This document shows, in pieces, positions 24,137-31,643 of a DNA stretch of 64,000 bases (positions are counted from its first letter, which is position 1; each line of letters begins with the position of its first letter). Origin of the DNA: Dactylosporangium aurantiacum (GTDB taxonomy: Bacteria > Actinomycetota > Actinomycetes > Mycobacteriales > Micromonosporaceae); NCBI RefSeq assembly GCF_000716715.1, contig NZ_JNYJ01000009.1:186001-250000 (forward strand), read 5' to 3'. Position numbers and translations under genes: made by a program. The notes under the pieces were generated by a model, which was given only the letters and a program-made list of their open reading frames with translations, was not told the DNA's origin and did no database searches.

Positions 24137-24493
24137 TCACGGGCTCCGGGTCAGGTTGCGGCCGGCCGCGTCCGTGCCGAGCAGCGCGGCGGTCGTGGGG
24201 CAGGCCGTCGAGGGGCACTCGCGCGGGTGGGTGCTGAACGTCGCGTGGTCGATCGGCACGACGGTGACGGCGAGCGGGGGCAGCGGACCCCGCGACCAGT
24301 AACGCTCGGCCTTGACCGCCTGCCGCCTGGCGCGCTCCAGGCTCCGGGTGAACTGGGTGAGATCGTGGCAGACCAGCACCGGCCCGTAACCCGGCCAGTC
24401 GAGCCGCACCGCGAAGCCGTCCACGCGGGCGGCGCCTGCCAGACGGCGTTGCAGCAGCGTGCGGACCAGATCGCGGAGCGCTTTGCGAGGCAT
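24137..24493 (-). CDS. Small hypothetical protein behind a LexA-like box
   Basis: 118 aa from the ATG at 24493; a GTG three codons upstream is an alternative. A ribosome-binding sequence GGGAAGGG precedes both. The protein is basic (RKALRDLVRTLLQRRL, LERARRQAVKAERYWSR) and without membrane segments; VRLDWPGYGPVLVCHDLTQF looks like its folded core. No family recognised. An almost perfect mycobacterial-type SOS box lies 49 bp upstream, so it may be damage-inducible. It is convergent with the DUF218 gene 15 bp away. Confidence 0.65.
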   Translation of the reverse strand: MPRKALRDLVRTLLQRRLAGAARVDGFAVRLDWPGYGPVLVCHDLTQFTRSLERARRQAVKAERYWSRGPLPPLAVTVVPIDHATFSTHPRECPSTACPTTAALLGTDAAGRNLTRSP

Positions 24494-24541
24494 CGGCACC
24501 ACCCTTCCCCGGCTTCAACGATCTACACCAGCCGAAGTTGT

Positions 24542-24557
24542 TCGTACATATGTTCGA
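24542..24557 (-). promoter_or_regulatory. LexA/SOS-box-like palindrome
   Basis: On the minus strand TCGAACATATGTACGA differs at one position from the actinobacterial LexA consensus TCGAAC-N4-GTTCGA. The surrounding palindrome spans 24540-24559 with one mismatched pair. It lies 49 bp upstream of the small gene at 24493; no other start is near. Confidence 0.6.
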
Positions 24558-24601
24558 ACGCGAGCCGACATTAGCACACGCGCGGCGGGTGGACCCACCG
24601 C

Positions 24602-25264
24602 TCAGATCTGCGCCCTGGCCCGCTCGACGTGGTGCACGATGGCGTGCGCGCCGTGCCCGCCGGCGATGGCGTGCGCCTCGTCGAGGATGGCCAGGGCGTC
24701 CGCCCGGCGGTCCTGCGCGGCGGCGATGTACGCCAGTCCGATCATGTTGGACGCCACCCCGGGCAGGAGCCCGATCTCCCGGCGCAGCCGGGTCGACTCC
24801 TCCAGCCGCTCGCGCGCCTCGTCCAGCCGGCCGGCCGTGTGTGCCGCGATGCCCAGGTGCCGCAGCGCCTCGGCCCGGGTCGGCAGGTCACCGGTCCGGG
24901 CCGCCAGCTCGCACGACCGCTCGAGCAACGGCACCGCGGTCGCGTCGTCCCGCCGCACGAACTGGTGCAGGCAGCCGATCCAGAACAGCGCCTCCGCCTC
25001 GCCGCGCGGGTCGCCCAGCGCTCGGTACAGGGCGAGTGCGCGCTCGAACAGGGGCAGCTCGTCGGGCTCCTCGGCCGGCGGCGCACCGGCCTCGGCGGCG
25101 GCGCGCTGGAACCGCGCGTGCAGCAGCATCCCCCGCGCCATCGCCGTGTCCGCCTCCAGCGCGTCCAGCCCGCGCCGGGCGTCGCTCAGGGCGTCGATGT
25201 CGCCGCCGTACACCGCCTGCGCGTAGGCCGCCCTGGCGCGCTGGATCCGCTCGTCGGTGCCCAT
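24602..25264 (-). CDS. TPR-repeat protein
   Basis: 220 aa, all helical. Tetratricopeptide-like units are visible: LFERALALYRALGDPRGEAE, ALFWIGCLHQFV, LLERSCELAARTGDLPTRAE, ALRHLGIAAHTAGRLDEARE and NMIGLAYIAAAQDRRADALA, each with the small-residue and Ala/Gly positions of TPR helices. A strong ribosome-binding site GGGGGAGG and an upstream TAGACT hexamer (25296-25291) support the ATG at 25264. There is no enzymatic or DNA-binding domain, so it is probably an interaction scaffold, similar to the TPR half of AfsR/SARP-type proteins but standing alone. Partner unknown. Confidence 0.85.
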   Translation of the reverse strand: MGTDERIQRARAAYAQAVYGGDIDALSDARRGLDALEADTAMARGMLLHARFQRAAAEAGAPPAEEPDELPLFERALALYRALGDPRGEAEALFWIGCLHQFVRRDDATAVPLLERSCELAARTGDLPTRAEALRHLGIAAHTAGRLDEARERLEESTRLRREIGLLPGVASNMIGLAYIAAAQDRRADALAILDEAHAIAGGHGAHAIVHHVERARAQI

Positions 25265-25329
25265 TCGTTGCCTCCCCCGTCGGCATCGGCAGTCTACCCG
25301 CCGACGACCGTCGTGAATGTCCGTCGGCG

Positions 25330-25860
25330 GTCGTGCTCATCGGCGCCGGCACGACAACGTGGCCGGGCTCGCCCGCACGCTGAGCGACCCGGTCCACGGC
25401 TGCGTCGACGCCCAGGACTGCCGGGCGCTGCGCGGCGGGTCTCGCGCTGACCCGCAACCCTGGCCACATCCCGGCGGCCCGTACGGCGTCGCGGGCACCC
25501 GCTGTTCGCGTTCGCCCCGGCCTGGTGGCCGCCGCTGCGCGCCTGGGCCGAGGGGGCGCGGCCGGCCACGGACGCCTTCCCTGGCGTCTCGGGGCCGCCG
25601 GCCGGCCTGCAGGACCGGCCCGAGTTCGTGCAGCGCATGTCGCGGCTGTTCACCGGCCGGGCCACGGACCAGGCGGCGATCGCGGTGCCGGCCGAGCCGG
25701 CACTGCCGGCGGCGGACCGCGCGGGCAGCCTCCAACAGTTGCTGGACGACCCGGAGCGGCTGCTGACGGCGCTGCTCGACAACCCTCGAGCGCGCCGGTG
25801 GCGCCGTGCCGCATCGACCGCGTGCACCACACGCAGACGCCGTTGGGGCGTAACCCGGTT
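25330..25860 (+). pseudogene. Degraded gene, possibly caspase-like N-terminus
   Basis: The 670-bp interval 25265-25934 has no intact gene but strong codon-position bias that jumps frame. VVLIGAG in one frame is followed after a shift by HDNVAGLARTLSDPVHGCVD. That order resembles the start of bacterial caspase-like (peptidase C14) domains, where an LIG strand precedes an N-V-x-x-L-A helix. A third segment in another frame reads LFAFAPAWWPPLRAWAEG and continues to LLDDPERLLTALLDN. No catalytic His/Cys segment is seen. I read this as the remains of a frameshifted, internally deleted gene; the caspase link is weak. Confidence 0.4.
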
Positions 25861-25922
25861 ACGGATCCGGTTCGTGCCCGACCCGGCGGCGACCGCGGGA
25901 CGGATCAGGGGACGCGGCACGC

Positions 25923-25934
25923 TAGTCTGGCCGG
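25923..25934 (+). promoter_or_regulatory. Leaderless -10 element of the GDPD gene
   Basis: TAGTCT at 25923-25928 followed by six bases and the GTG start at 25935. Confidence 0.5.
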
Positions 25935-26594
25935 GTGATTCCTCGGCGGCTGACCCTGGTCGCGCACCGCGCGGGCAACGCACTGGCCGACCTGCGGGCC
26001 GCCCTGGACGCCGGGGTCGACCTCGTCGAGGCCGACGTCCGGTTGCACCGCGGCACCCTGGAGATGCGCCACGCCAGGGCGATCGGCCGGCAGCTGCTGT
26101 GGGAGCCGTGGCGCGACCTCAACCGGCGGCGCGACATCCCGGTGCCGCTGCTCGCCGACGTGCTCACCACCGCCGCCGGCGACTCGCGGCTCATGCTGGA
26201 CCTCAAGGGCCCGTTCCGGGCCGTCGCGCCGCTGACCGCGGCGGTGCTGCGGGAGACGGCGCCGGACGTGCCGGTGACCGTGTGCACCCGCGACTGGTCG
26301 ATGTTCGCCGCGTTCGACGGCCTGCCGCACATCCGGCGGGTCTACTCGGCGGGCAGCCGCCGGCAGCTCGACCAGGTGCGGCAGCTGGTCCGCCGCCAGC
26401 CGGTGCACGGCCTGTCCATCCGCCTGGACCTGCTCACCGCGGACGTCGTCGCCGAGCTGCACGAGCACACCGACCTGGTCATGGTCTGGTCGGTGGACAC
26501 CGAGGCGGCACTGGCCCGCGCCCGGTCCGTCGGCGCGTCCGGCATCATCAGCAAGAACCTGCCCATGCTGCGCGGCCTCGCCCCCGCGGAGTAG
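25935..26594 (+). CDS. Glycerophosphodiester phosphodiesterase family protein
   Basis: 219 aa. The GDPD barrel signature is visible: LVAHRAGN (His and Arg near residues 11-12), VDLVEADVRLHRG with the paired acidic metal ligands, and His in MRHARAIG near 48. Later strands SRLMLDLKG and the C-terminal MVWSVDTE and GASGIISKNLP follow the GDPD pattern. It would cleave glycerophosphodiesters to glycerol 3-phosphate and an alcohol, though shortened actinobacterial versions like this can differ in substrate. No signal peptide, so it is cytoplasmic. GTG start at leaderless distance from a TANNNT hexamer. Confidence 0.87.
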   Translation: MIPRRLTLVAHRAGNALADLRAALDAGVDLVEADVRLHRGTLEMRHARAIGRQLLWEPWRDLNRRRDIPVPLLADVLTTAAGDSRLMLDLKGPFRAVAPLTAAVLRETAPDVPVTVCTRDWSMFAAFDGLPHIRRVYSAGSRRQLDQVRQLVRRQPVHGLSIRLDLLTADVVAELHEHTDLVMVWSVDTEAALARARSVGASGIISKNLPMLRGLAPAE

Positions 26595-26606
26595 CCGCCG
26601 GGCGCC

Positions 26607-26619
26607 TATCGTCGGGCGC
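26607..26619 (+). promoter_or_regulatory. Leaderless -10 element in front of a truncated gene
   Basis: TATCGT at 26607-26612 followed by seven bases and the ATG at 26620. The promoter looks intact although the gene behind it is truncated. Confidence 0.45.
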
Positions 26620-26901
26620 ATGCGCACCGCGCTGCCGGGCATCGTGCTGGTGCCGCTGTACTGCTGGGCCGCCGTCGAGGTCGGCCTGCTGGCCCGCGAC
26701 CTGGCCGGCGGCCGGCGGGCGGGCCGCGACCGCGGCACCCGGGCACTGCTGACGGCCACGCTGCTCGGCGCGATCCTGCTGGGCCTGCTGCTGCGCTCGG
26801 CGACCCCGGCGCTCGGCACACCCGCGCCGCACGCCCCGGCTGCTGCCGTGCCGCCGCCGTCGGCGACCCTGACGCGTCCGCGACCGGAGCGGCACCGGCG
26901 C
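26620..26901 (+). pseudogene. Truncated isoprenylcysteine methyltransferase-like membrane protein
   Basis: About the first 85 codons look like the opening of an isoprenylcysteine carboxyl methyltransferase-family protein: a first helix IVLVPLYCWAAVEVGLLARD, a short loop with GRDRGTRALL, and a second helix TATLLGAILLGLLLRSATPA. Complete members continue with more helices and a C-terminal SAM-binding region; here the frame becomes low-complexity and runs into the start of the next gene at 27008. I read it as a 3'-truncated remnant. The alternative is a small two-helix membrane protein. Confidence 0.45.
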
Positions 26902-27007
26902 CGGAAATGCGTTGTCGGTCCGCGAGGGCGGTGCTGCACTGGGTGCTGGAGGTGGGCGGGTGCATCGTCGTCAGCGGCCGGCGGGGGCCGGGCACGTCGG
27001 GGACCGG

Positions 27008-27790
27008 ATGAAGCTGCACCGCAGGCGGGTGCGGTGCGACGGGCGGGACCTCACCGTCATCACGCTGCGGCCGGACACGGACTGCCGGTTCAGCACCAAC
27101 TTCTACCACGGCACGTGGCACATCCTGGGCGACTGGCGGGCCGCGCGGCTGCTCGGCCGGTTGCTGTGGGGGCTGGCGTACCAGCGCCGGCCCGGCACCC
27201 TGGTCCTCATCGACCGGCCCCACATCGATCCGAACCCGTTCGACGGGCGGCCGGGTGACCCGATCGCGCTCGTGCCGGCGCAGCTCACCGCGCTGAGCAC
27301 CACCGCGGCCCGGGCGCTGCGGCGGCAGCTGCCGCTGCGCGGCGCCCCCGACGGCACGGTGCGCTGGCAGACGCACGGCCTGGACCCGGTCGCGGCGCAG
27401 CGGCGGGTGCCGTGGCAGGAGCGGCCGCGCGGGGTGCGGCCGCCGCCGGTCGTCCCGGTCAGGGCGCCCCGGACGCGGATCGACCGGATCGGCGGGCTGC
27501 TGGCGTTCGTCGCGGCGCCGCCGGAGCTGCGCGACCACGCACCCGGCGTGTACAACCTCGGCCGGTACGCCCACCGCGGCATGGACTTCGTCGAGCTGGA
27601 GCGGCCCGACGGCGAGGTGCAGGTCTTCGACGACTACCGGCACCGGGTGTCGGCGGCCCGGGCGGCCCGGCGGGAGCTGCGGGCCGAGGGGCACGACCCG
27701 GCCGCCGCGGGCTTCGACGAGCTGGTCTGGGACCGCGGCACCGCCGTGCGCCGCCGCGCCCTGCGCCCGCTCGCACCGCCGGCCGGCTGA
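27008..27790 (+). CDS. Hypothetical protein, 260 aa
   Basis: No signal peptide or membrane helix. The N-terminal half has VRCDGRDLTVITLRPDTDCR, FYHGTWHILGDWRAARL, and a strand-like LVLIDRPHIDPNPFDGRPGD. The C-terminal half has AFVAAPPELRDHAPGVYNLG, MDFVELERPDGEVQVFDDYR and ends basic. Aromatic and proline-rich composition suggests a folded alpha/beta protein, but I do not recognise the family. The ATG is the first start in a region with clear coding bias; upstream in-frame sequence is Gly/Arg-rich and unconvincing. Convergent with the NACHT gene about 80 bp downstream, and no strong terminator is visible in that gap. Confidence 0.65.
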   Translation: MKLHRRRVRCDGRDLTVITLRPDTDCRFSTNFYHGTWHILGDWRAARLLGRLLWGLAYQRRPGTLVLIDRPHIDPNPFDGRPGDPIALVPAQLTALSTTAARALRRQLPLRGAPDGTVRWQTHGLDPVAAQRRVPWQERPRGVRPPPVVPVRAPRTRIDRIGGLLAFVAAPPELRDHAPGVYNLGRYAHRGMDFVELERPDGEVQVFDDYRHRVSAARAARRELRAEGHDPAAAGFDELVWDRGTAVRRRALRPLAPPAG

Positions 27791-27871
27791 ACCGGCGCCG
27801 GTCCGGGGCGGCGTCCCGGATCGGGTCTTCCGTTGCCCGGCGCGATCCGTCCCCGCGCTTCGCGCGACCCT

Positions 27872-30244
27872 CTACGGGTTCGGTCCCGCGCCGGGCGCGT
27901 CGCGGGCCAGGCGGTCCTGGAGCCGGGCGTGGCGGAACTGGTACGCCGAACCGACCACGCGCAGCACGCCGCGGCGGTGGGCGTCGGCGAGGAACGCCAT
28001 GCCCTGGACGGGGCCGTTGCCGCGGGCACGCAGTTGCAGGAAGAACACCGCCGTGCGCCACGTCGTGGACACCGCCAGGGCGGCCGCGACGGCCAGCGCC
28101 CCGCCGACCGCCACGGCGGTGACGAGCCCGACGACGGCGGCGACGACGAACGGGTCGTGTCTGATCATGGCCATCGCGTCCGTGATCCCGGCGGCCAGGC
28201 CCACGGTGGCGCCGAAGACGCCACCGACGGCGAGGCTGCGGCGGCGGTCCTGCCGCCATCCGGAGGCCGGGTCGAGCGGCGCGGCGACCCTCGTGGCCAC
28301 GGTGGCGAACCCGTCCACCAGCCCGAAGGCCAGCACGAACGTCAGCCCGATGACCAGGCCGGTGGTCAGTCCCGCGGAGGTCCCGAACACCAGGCCGGCG
28401 GGCACGCCGGTGGCGAGCCCGACCGGCACGCCGGTGGCGAACCCCGCGGGCAGCCCCCGGGTGAGTCCCGCTCCCAGCGTGCCGGTGATGCCGGCCTGGG
28501 GCGGCAGGGCCTCGGTGCCGCGCTGCGTCCCGGTCCGCGCCATGAAGCCCGTCATGGTCCCCGCGGCGACCGCCGCGACCACGCCGACGGCGAGCCCGGA
28601 CGGCCCGAGCATCGGACCGACGGTCAGCACGGTGGCGATCCCCGCGGCGAGCGCGGACACCAGGCCCATGGCGGGGCTGAACCGCGAGCCACGGAACCCG
28701 GTCAACCCGCTGACCGGGGACTCCCGGCGCTCCTGTGCCAGGCCGATCGCCGCGCCGAGCAGGAGGCCGACCACCGCGGCCGGACCCGGGTCGATCGTGT
28801 CGCGTTCCCCGAAGTCCTCGGTGAGCCAGGCGATCACGGCCGCCGTCACCGCCGCCCCGGCGCCGCCCAGGAGCGTCGTGACGACGACCCGTGGCCATGC
28901 CGGTGCCCATTGGTGCATCCGCCACCACGCGAGCTCCTTGACGTCGCGGCGAGCCATCTCGGTGGCCAGGTGAGCGAGCCAACGACGGGCGTAGGAGAGG
29001 TCGTACCGCGCCGGTGGCTGCCCCGGACGCTGCCGGTAGGCGGCCGGCAGCACCCGGTCGAGCAGGTGGTCCTCGACCTCGGCCGGCGTGCTGAACCGGC
29101 CGGGCACGAGCAGCTCATCGAGCTCGGCCGGCTCCGGAAAGGTGTCCCGGACGAGCGTGACGGTCAGCGGCGACGCCAGCGCCCTGGCCAGCGGCCCGTC
29201 CGGGGTCGTCTCGAGCTGCTCGATGAGCCGGCGCCAGGGCGGCGGTGGGTCCGCGACCTGCCAGCGCGCGAGGTAGCGGGCGGCCTCGACGGCCGGCACG
29301 GGGCGCAGCTCCAGCGCCGCCGCACCGCGCAGGTGCCGACCGCGGACCGCCTCGCTGTACTGCTCGCTCCGGCTGAACAGCATCAGCCGCAGGTCGACCT
29401 GATCGTCGAGCGCCTCCAGTGCGGCCGCCCGGTACTGCGGCACCATCTCGTCGAACCCGTCGAGGAACAGCGCGATGCGGTTGTCACGGATCAACCGCGC
29501 CGCGACGTCGGGGCCGTACTTGGCGTCGCGCAGGAACCGGAAGTCACCGCTGATCCGCCGGGCCAGCCAGTCGCGCAGCGAATCGCGGTGCGGATTCCAG
29601 GTGTGCAGCGTGAGCAGGACCGGCACCGGCACCTGCTGGCGGGTGCCGGCGTCGAGGCGCCGGCGGTGCTGGAGGGCTTCGAGCAGGATGAGGATCGCCG
29701 CCGCCGACTTGCCGGAGCCGGGATCGCCGAGCACGACCGTCCGCCCGGAGCTCAGACCGGCGTAGACGGCGAACAGCTCCGGCAGCCCACCGGCCTGTAC
29801 CGCCTCCGCGGTGAGCCGCGCGGTGCCGGGCAACGGTTCGAGCCGGTCGATGCCCAACCCGTCGCCCGGGCCGACCGCCTCGTCGACCCGGCCCGTCACC
29901 GGCCGGGTCGACCAGGCCCAGCGCACCGGGATCGGGCCGCGCAGGCGCCGCTCGAGCACCGCCGGCTCCCACTGCCGGCGCACCGCCTCGGCGAGGTCGT
30001 CCCCAGCCACGGCGAGCGCCGCCGCCAGATCCAGCTCCGCCCAGGACCGGCGCCGCCACAGCTGGACCGCGATGGCGGTGATCAGCGGCGTGACCAACGC
30101 GGTCGCGACCGACACGACAACGCCGACGACCCCGGCATCCGCGTGGGAGAGCACCACGGCCAGCACCGCCGCACCGATCAGCAGCAACACCAGGATCGAG
30201 AGCCCCACCAACGGCCACGGTCGCAGACGCTGTGTACCCGACAC
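27872..30244 (-). CDS. Membrane-integrated NACHT-domain NTPase
   Basis: 790 aa from a GTG at 30244. Two N-terminal hydrophobic helices (about residues 12-32 and 38-63), then a linker and a NACHT domain: Walker A GDPGSGKS (173-180), Walker B ALFLDGFDEM (258-267) with the small-residue-D-D/E ending of NACHT proteins, and the sensor strand LMLFSRSEQY (287-296). From about residue 450 to 750 follows a Gly/Ala/Val-rich stretch of many short hydrophobic helices with glycine-zipper look, ending in SAYQFRHARLQDRLA, a motif seen at the end of related bacterial NACHT proteins. NACHT/STAND NTPases sense a trigger, oligomerise and activate an effector; here the effector may be the membrane part itself. 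It is last of four same-strand genes, 47 bases after the LGFP stop. Confidence 0.88.
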   Translation of the reverse strand: MSGTQRLRPWPLVGLSILVLLLIGAAVLAVVLSHADAGVVGVVVSVATALVTPLITAIAVQLWRRRSWAELDLAAALAVAGDDLAEAVRRQWEPAVLERRLRGPIPVRWAWSTRPVTGRVDEAVGPGDGLGIDRLEPLPGTARLTAEAVQAGGLPELFAVYAGLSSGRTVVLGDPGSGKSAAAILILLEALQHRRRLDAGTRQQVPVPVLLTLHTWNPHRDSLRDWLARRISGDFRFLRDAKYGPDVAARLIRDNRIALFLDGFDEMVPQYRAAALEALDDQVDLRLMLFSRSEQYSEAVRGRHLRGAAALELRPVPAVEAARYLARWQVADPPPPWRRLIEQLETTPDGPLARALASPLTVTLVRDTFPEPAELDELLVPGRFSTPAEVEDHLLDRVLPAAYRQRPGQPPARYDLSYARRWLAHLATEMARRDVKELAWWRMHQWAPAWPRVVVTTLLGGAGAAVTAAVIAWLTEDFGERDTIDPGPAAVVGLLLGAAIGLAQERRESPVSGLTGFRGSRFSPAMGLVSALAAGIATVLTVGPMLGPSGLAVGVVAAVAAGTMTGFMARTGTQRGTEALPPQAGITGTLGAGLTRGLPAGFATGVPVGLATGVPAGLVFGTSAGLTTGLVIGLTFVLAFGLVDGFATVATRVAAPLDPASGWRQDRRRSLAVGGVFGATVGLAAGITDAMAMIRHDPFVVAAVVGLVTAVAVGGALAVAAALAVSTTWRTAVFFLQLRARGNGPVQGMAFLADAHRRGVLRVVGSAYQFRHARLQDRLARDAPGAGPNP

Positions 30245-30291
30245 GCCACGAAGTGTGGCAGGCGCCGATCCGCACCGGAAGAGGGGCGCGC

Positions 30292-31530
30292 TCAGCCGCC
30301 GATCAGCGCGTCGACCTTCCTCTGGGCGAAGAGCTGGGCGAGCCGGCCGGCCGCGGTGTTGCAGAAGTGCAGCGAAAGGGCGCCGTCGGCCTCGATGATC
30401 AGCCCGAGAAACTGGGCCTCCGGCACGAGGTCGGGTTCGGCGGGGTTGCCCGGATTGGTCAGGCGCACCGGGAACGCGCCCGCCAGTCGCGCACGCAGCT
30501 CCTCGGCCAGCGTGCCCGCGCCGATGCCGTCCGCGCGCACCCGGTTGCCGACATGGGTGGCCACCAGGTTGGTGCCGGGCTGGTCGCTGGTGGACGCCTC
30601 GTCCTGGAACCGCAACTGGATGTGCACGGTCCAGGTCTGGTCCGGCAGCACCGGCCCCGCGTCATGGAACCCGTTGATGGTGAAGGCGACGACGCGGTTG
30701 TCGGCCCGCAGGAACTCGCCCGAGTACGGACCCACGCTGTCCAGCGAACGCTGCGGGTACAGCCCGACGCTGTGGTTGCCGGCGTGCCCGAGCGGGATGA
30801 GGTGCAGCGGGTCGAACGCCTCCAGGATCACCTGGCCCACGGTGGCCTGCCCGGACGGGGCGTGGCCCCGCGTGTTGAACATCATCCACACCAGCCGCAG
30901 CAATGTCTCGCGGTCCAGCCTGACGCTCGGCGCGTCGCCGGCCGCGCCGGTCTCGTCGCTGACCGCCAGCGCGCCGTTCTGGAACAGGCACCCGGGCGGG
31001 TCCTCACCGAAGGCGACCTGGTCGCTGACCGGGTAGCCGAGCGGACCCCGCTCCCACCCGCGGGTGGCCCACAGGTTCCGGATCGCGCCCTGCACCGCGT
31101 AGGGACCCGTCTCGGGATGCCAGTAGATCGATGCCTGCCGCCAGAAGTGGTTGTACCGGCCGCGTCCGTCAGGGCAGGGCCGCTCGTCGGTCAGCGGCGG
31201 GCCGAACCGGTAGTAGCCGTTCAGCCGCTCGTACTTGTCGCGGATCCCGCCGTGGATCTCGTACGCGCCGATCCCGTCCTGGTAGAAGATGGTGCACCTG
31301 GCGTACTTGCGCGCGTAGAAGGTCGGGTCGCCGGCGGCCCCGATCGGCACCCACGGTTGACCGTCGGGTGGCCCGGTGAAGGCGTCGCCCAGCGCGGCCG
31401 CCTTCGCGTCCATGGCCGCACGGGCCACGTCCGGCACGGGCGCCTTGAACGCGGTGATGTCCGGCGCGGTGCCCTCCGGCAGGTGGGCGTGCCCGAATCC
31501 GCCCTCCAGGTGGGATCCTGGTCCAGCCAT
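30292..31530 (-). CDS. LGFP-repeat protein without signal peptide
   Basis: 412 aa; ATG at 31530 with GGGAGG at six bases spacing. Residues about 85-220 hold LGFP-type repeats: IHGGIRDKYERLNGYYRFGP, then NHFWRQASIYWHPETG, VQGAIRNLWATRGWERGPLG and YPVSDQVAFG, that is W/Y-x3-G-x-x-x-x-x-L-G-x-P units. The C-terminal 190 residues (RETLLRLVWMMFNTRG, TWTVHIQLRFQDEAST, LSLHFCNTAAGRLAQLF) form a separate unrecognised alpha/beta domain. LGFP repeats normally occur in exported, wall-associated proteins, but no signal peptide or membrane helix is present here. It lies between the membrane-hairpin protein and the NACHT protein in the same direction and may be the recognition subunit of that group. Confidence 0.8.
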   Translation of the reverse strand: MAGPGSHLEGGFGHAHLPEGTAPDITAFKAPVPDVARAAMDAKAAALGDAFTGPPDGQPWVPIGAAGDPTFYARKYARCTIFYQDGIGAYEIHGGIRDKYERLNGYYRFGPPLTDERPCPDGRGRYNHFWRQASIYWHPETGPYAVQGAIRNLWATRGWERGPLGYPVSDQVAFGEDPPGCLFQNGALAVSDETGAAGDAPSVRLDRETLLRLVWMMFNTRGHAPSGQATVGQVILEAFDPLHLIPLGHAGNHSVGLYPQRSLDSVGPYSGEFLRADNRVVAFTINGFHDAGPVLPDQTWTVHIQLRFQDEASTSDQPGTNLVATHVGNRVRADGIGAGTLAEELRARLAGAFPVRLTNPGNPAEPDLVPEAQFLGLIIEADGALSLHFCNTAAGRLAQLFAQRKVDALIGG

Positions 31531-31643
31531 GCCGCCCTCCCGGTCGCCTGCTGTGCACTCGTGGATACTCCGCGTATCGACGGTACGTCCGTCGAGGCCG
31601 GCGCCGGCGCTCGTGTCGGCTCCAGGACACCGCGGCACGGCGG

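Noticed and set aside
27791..27871. Terminator between the 260-aa gene and the NACHT gene
   Set aside because: Only six-base or shorter stems with long loops are present; not convincing.
27833..31036. 1067-codon plus-strand frame opposite the NACHT and LGFP genes
   Set aside because: Shadow frame; translation is low-complexity while the minus strand encodes a Walker-motif NTPase and LGFP repeats.
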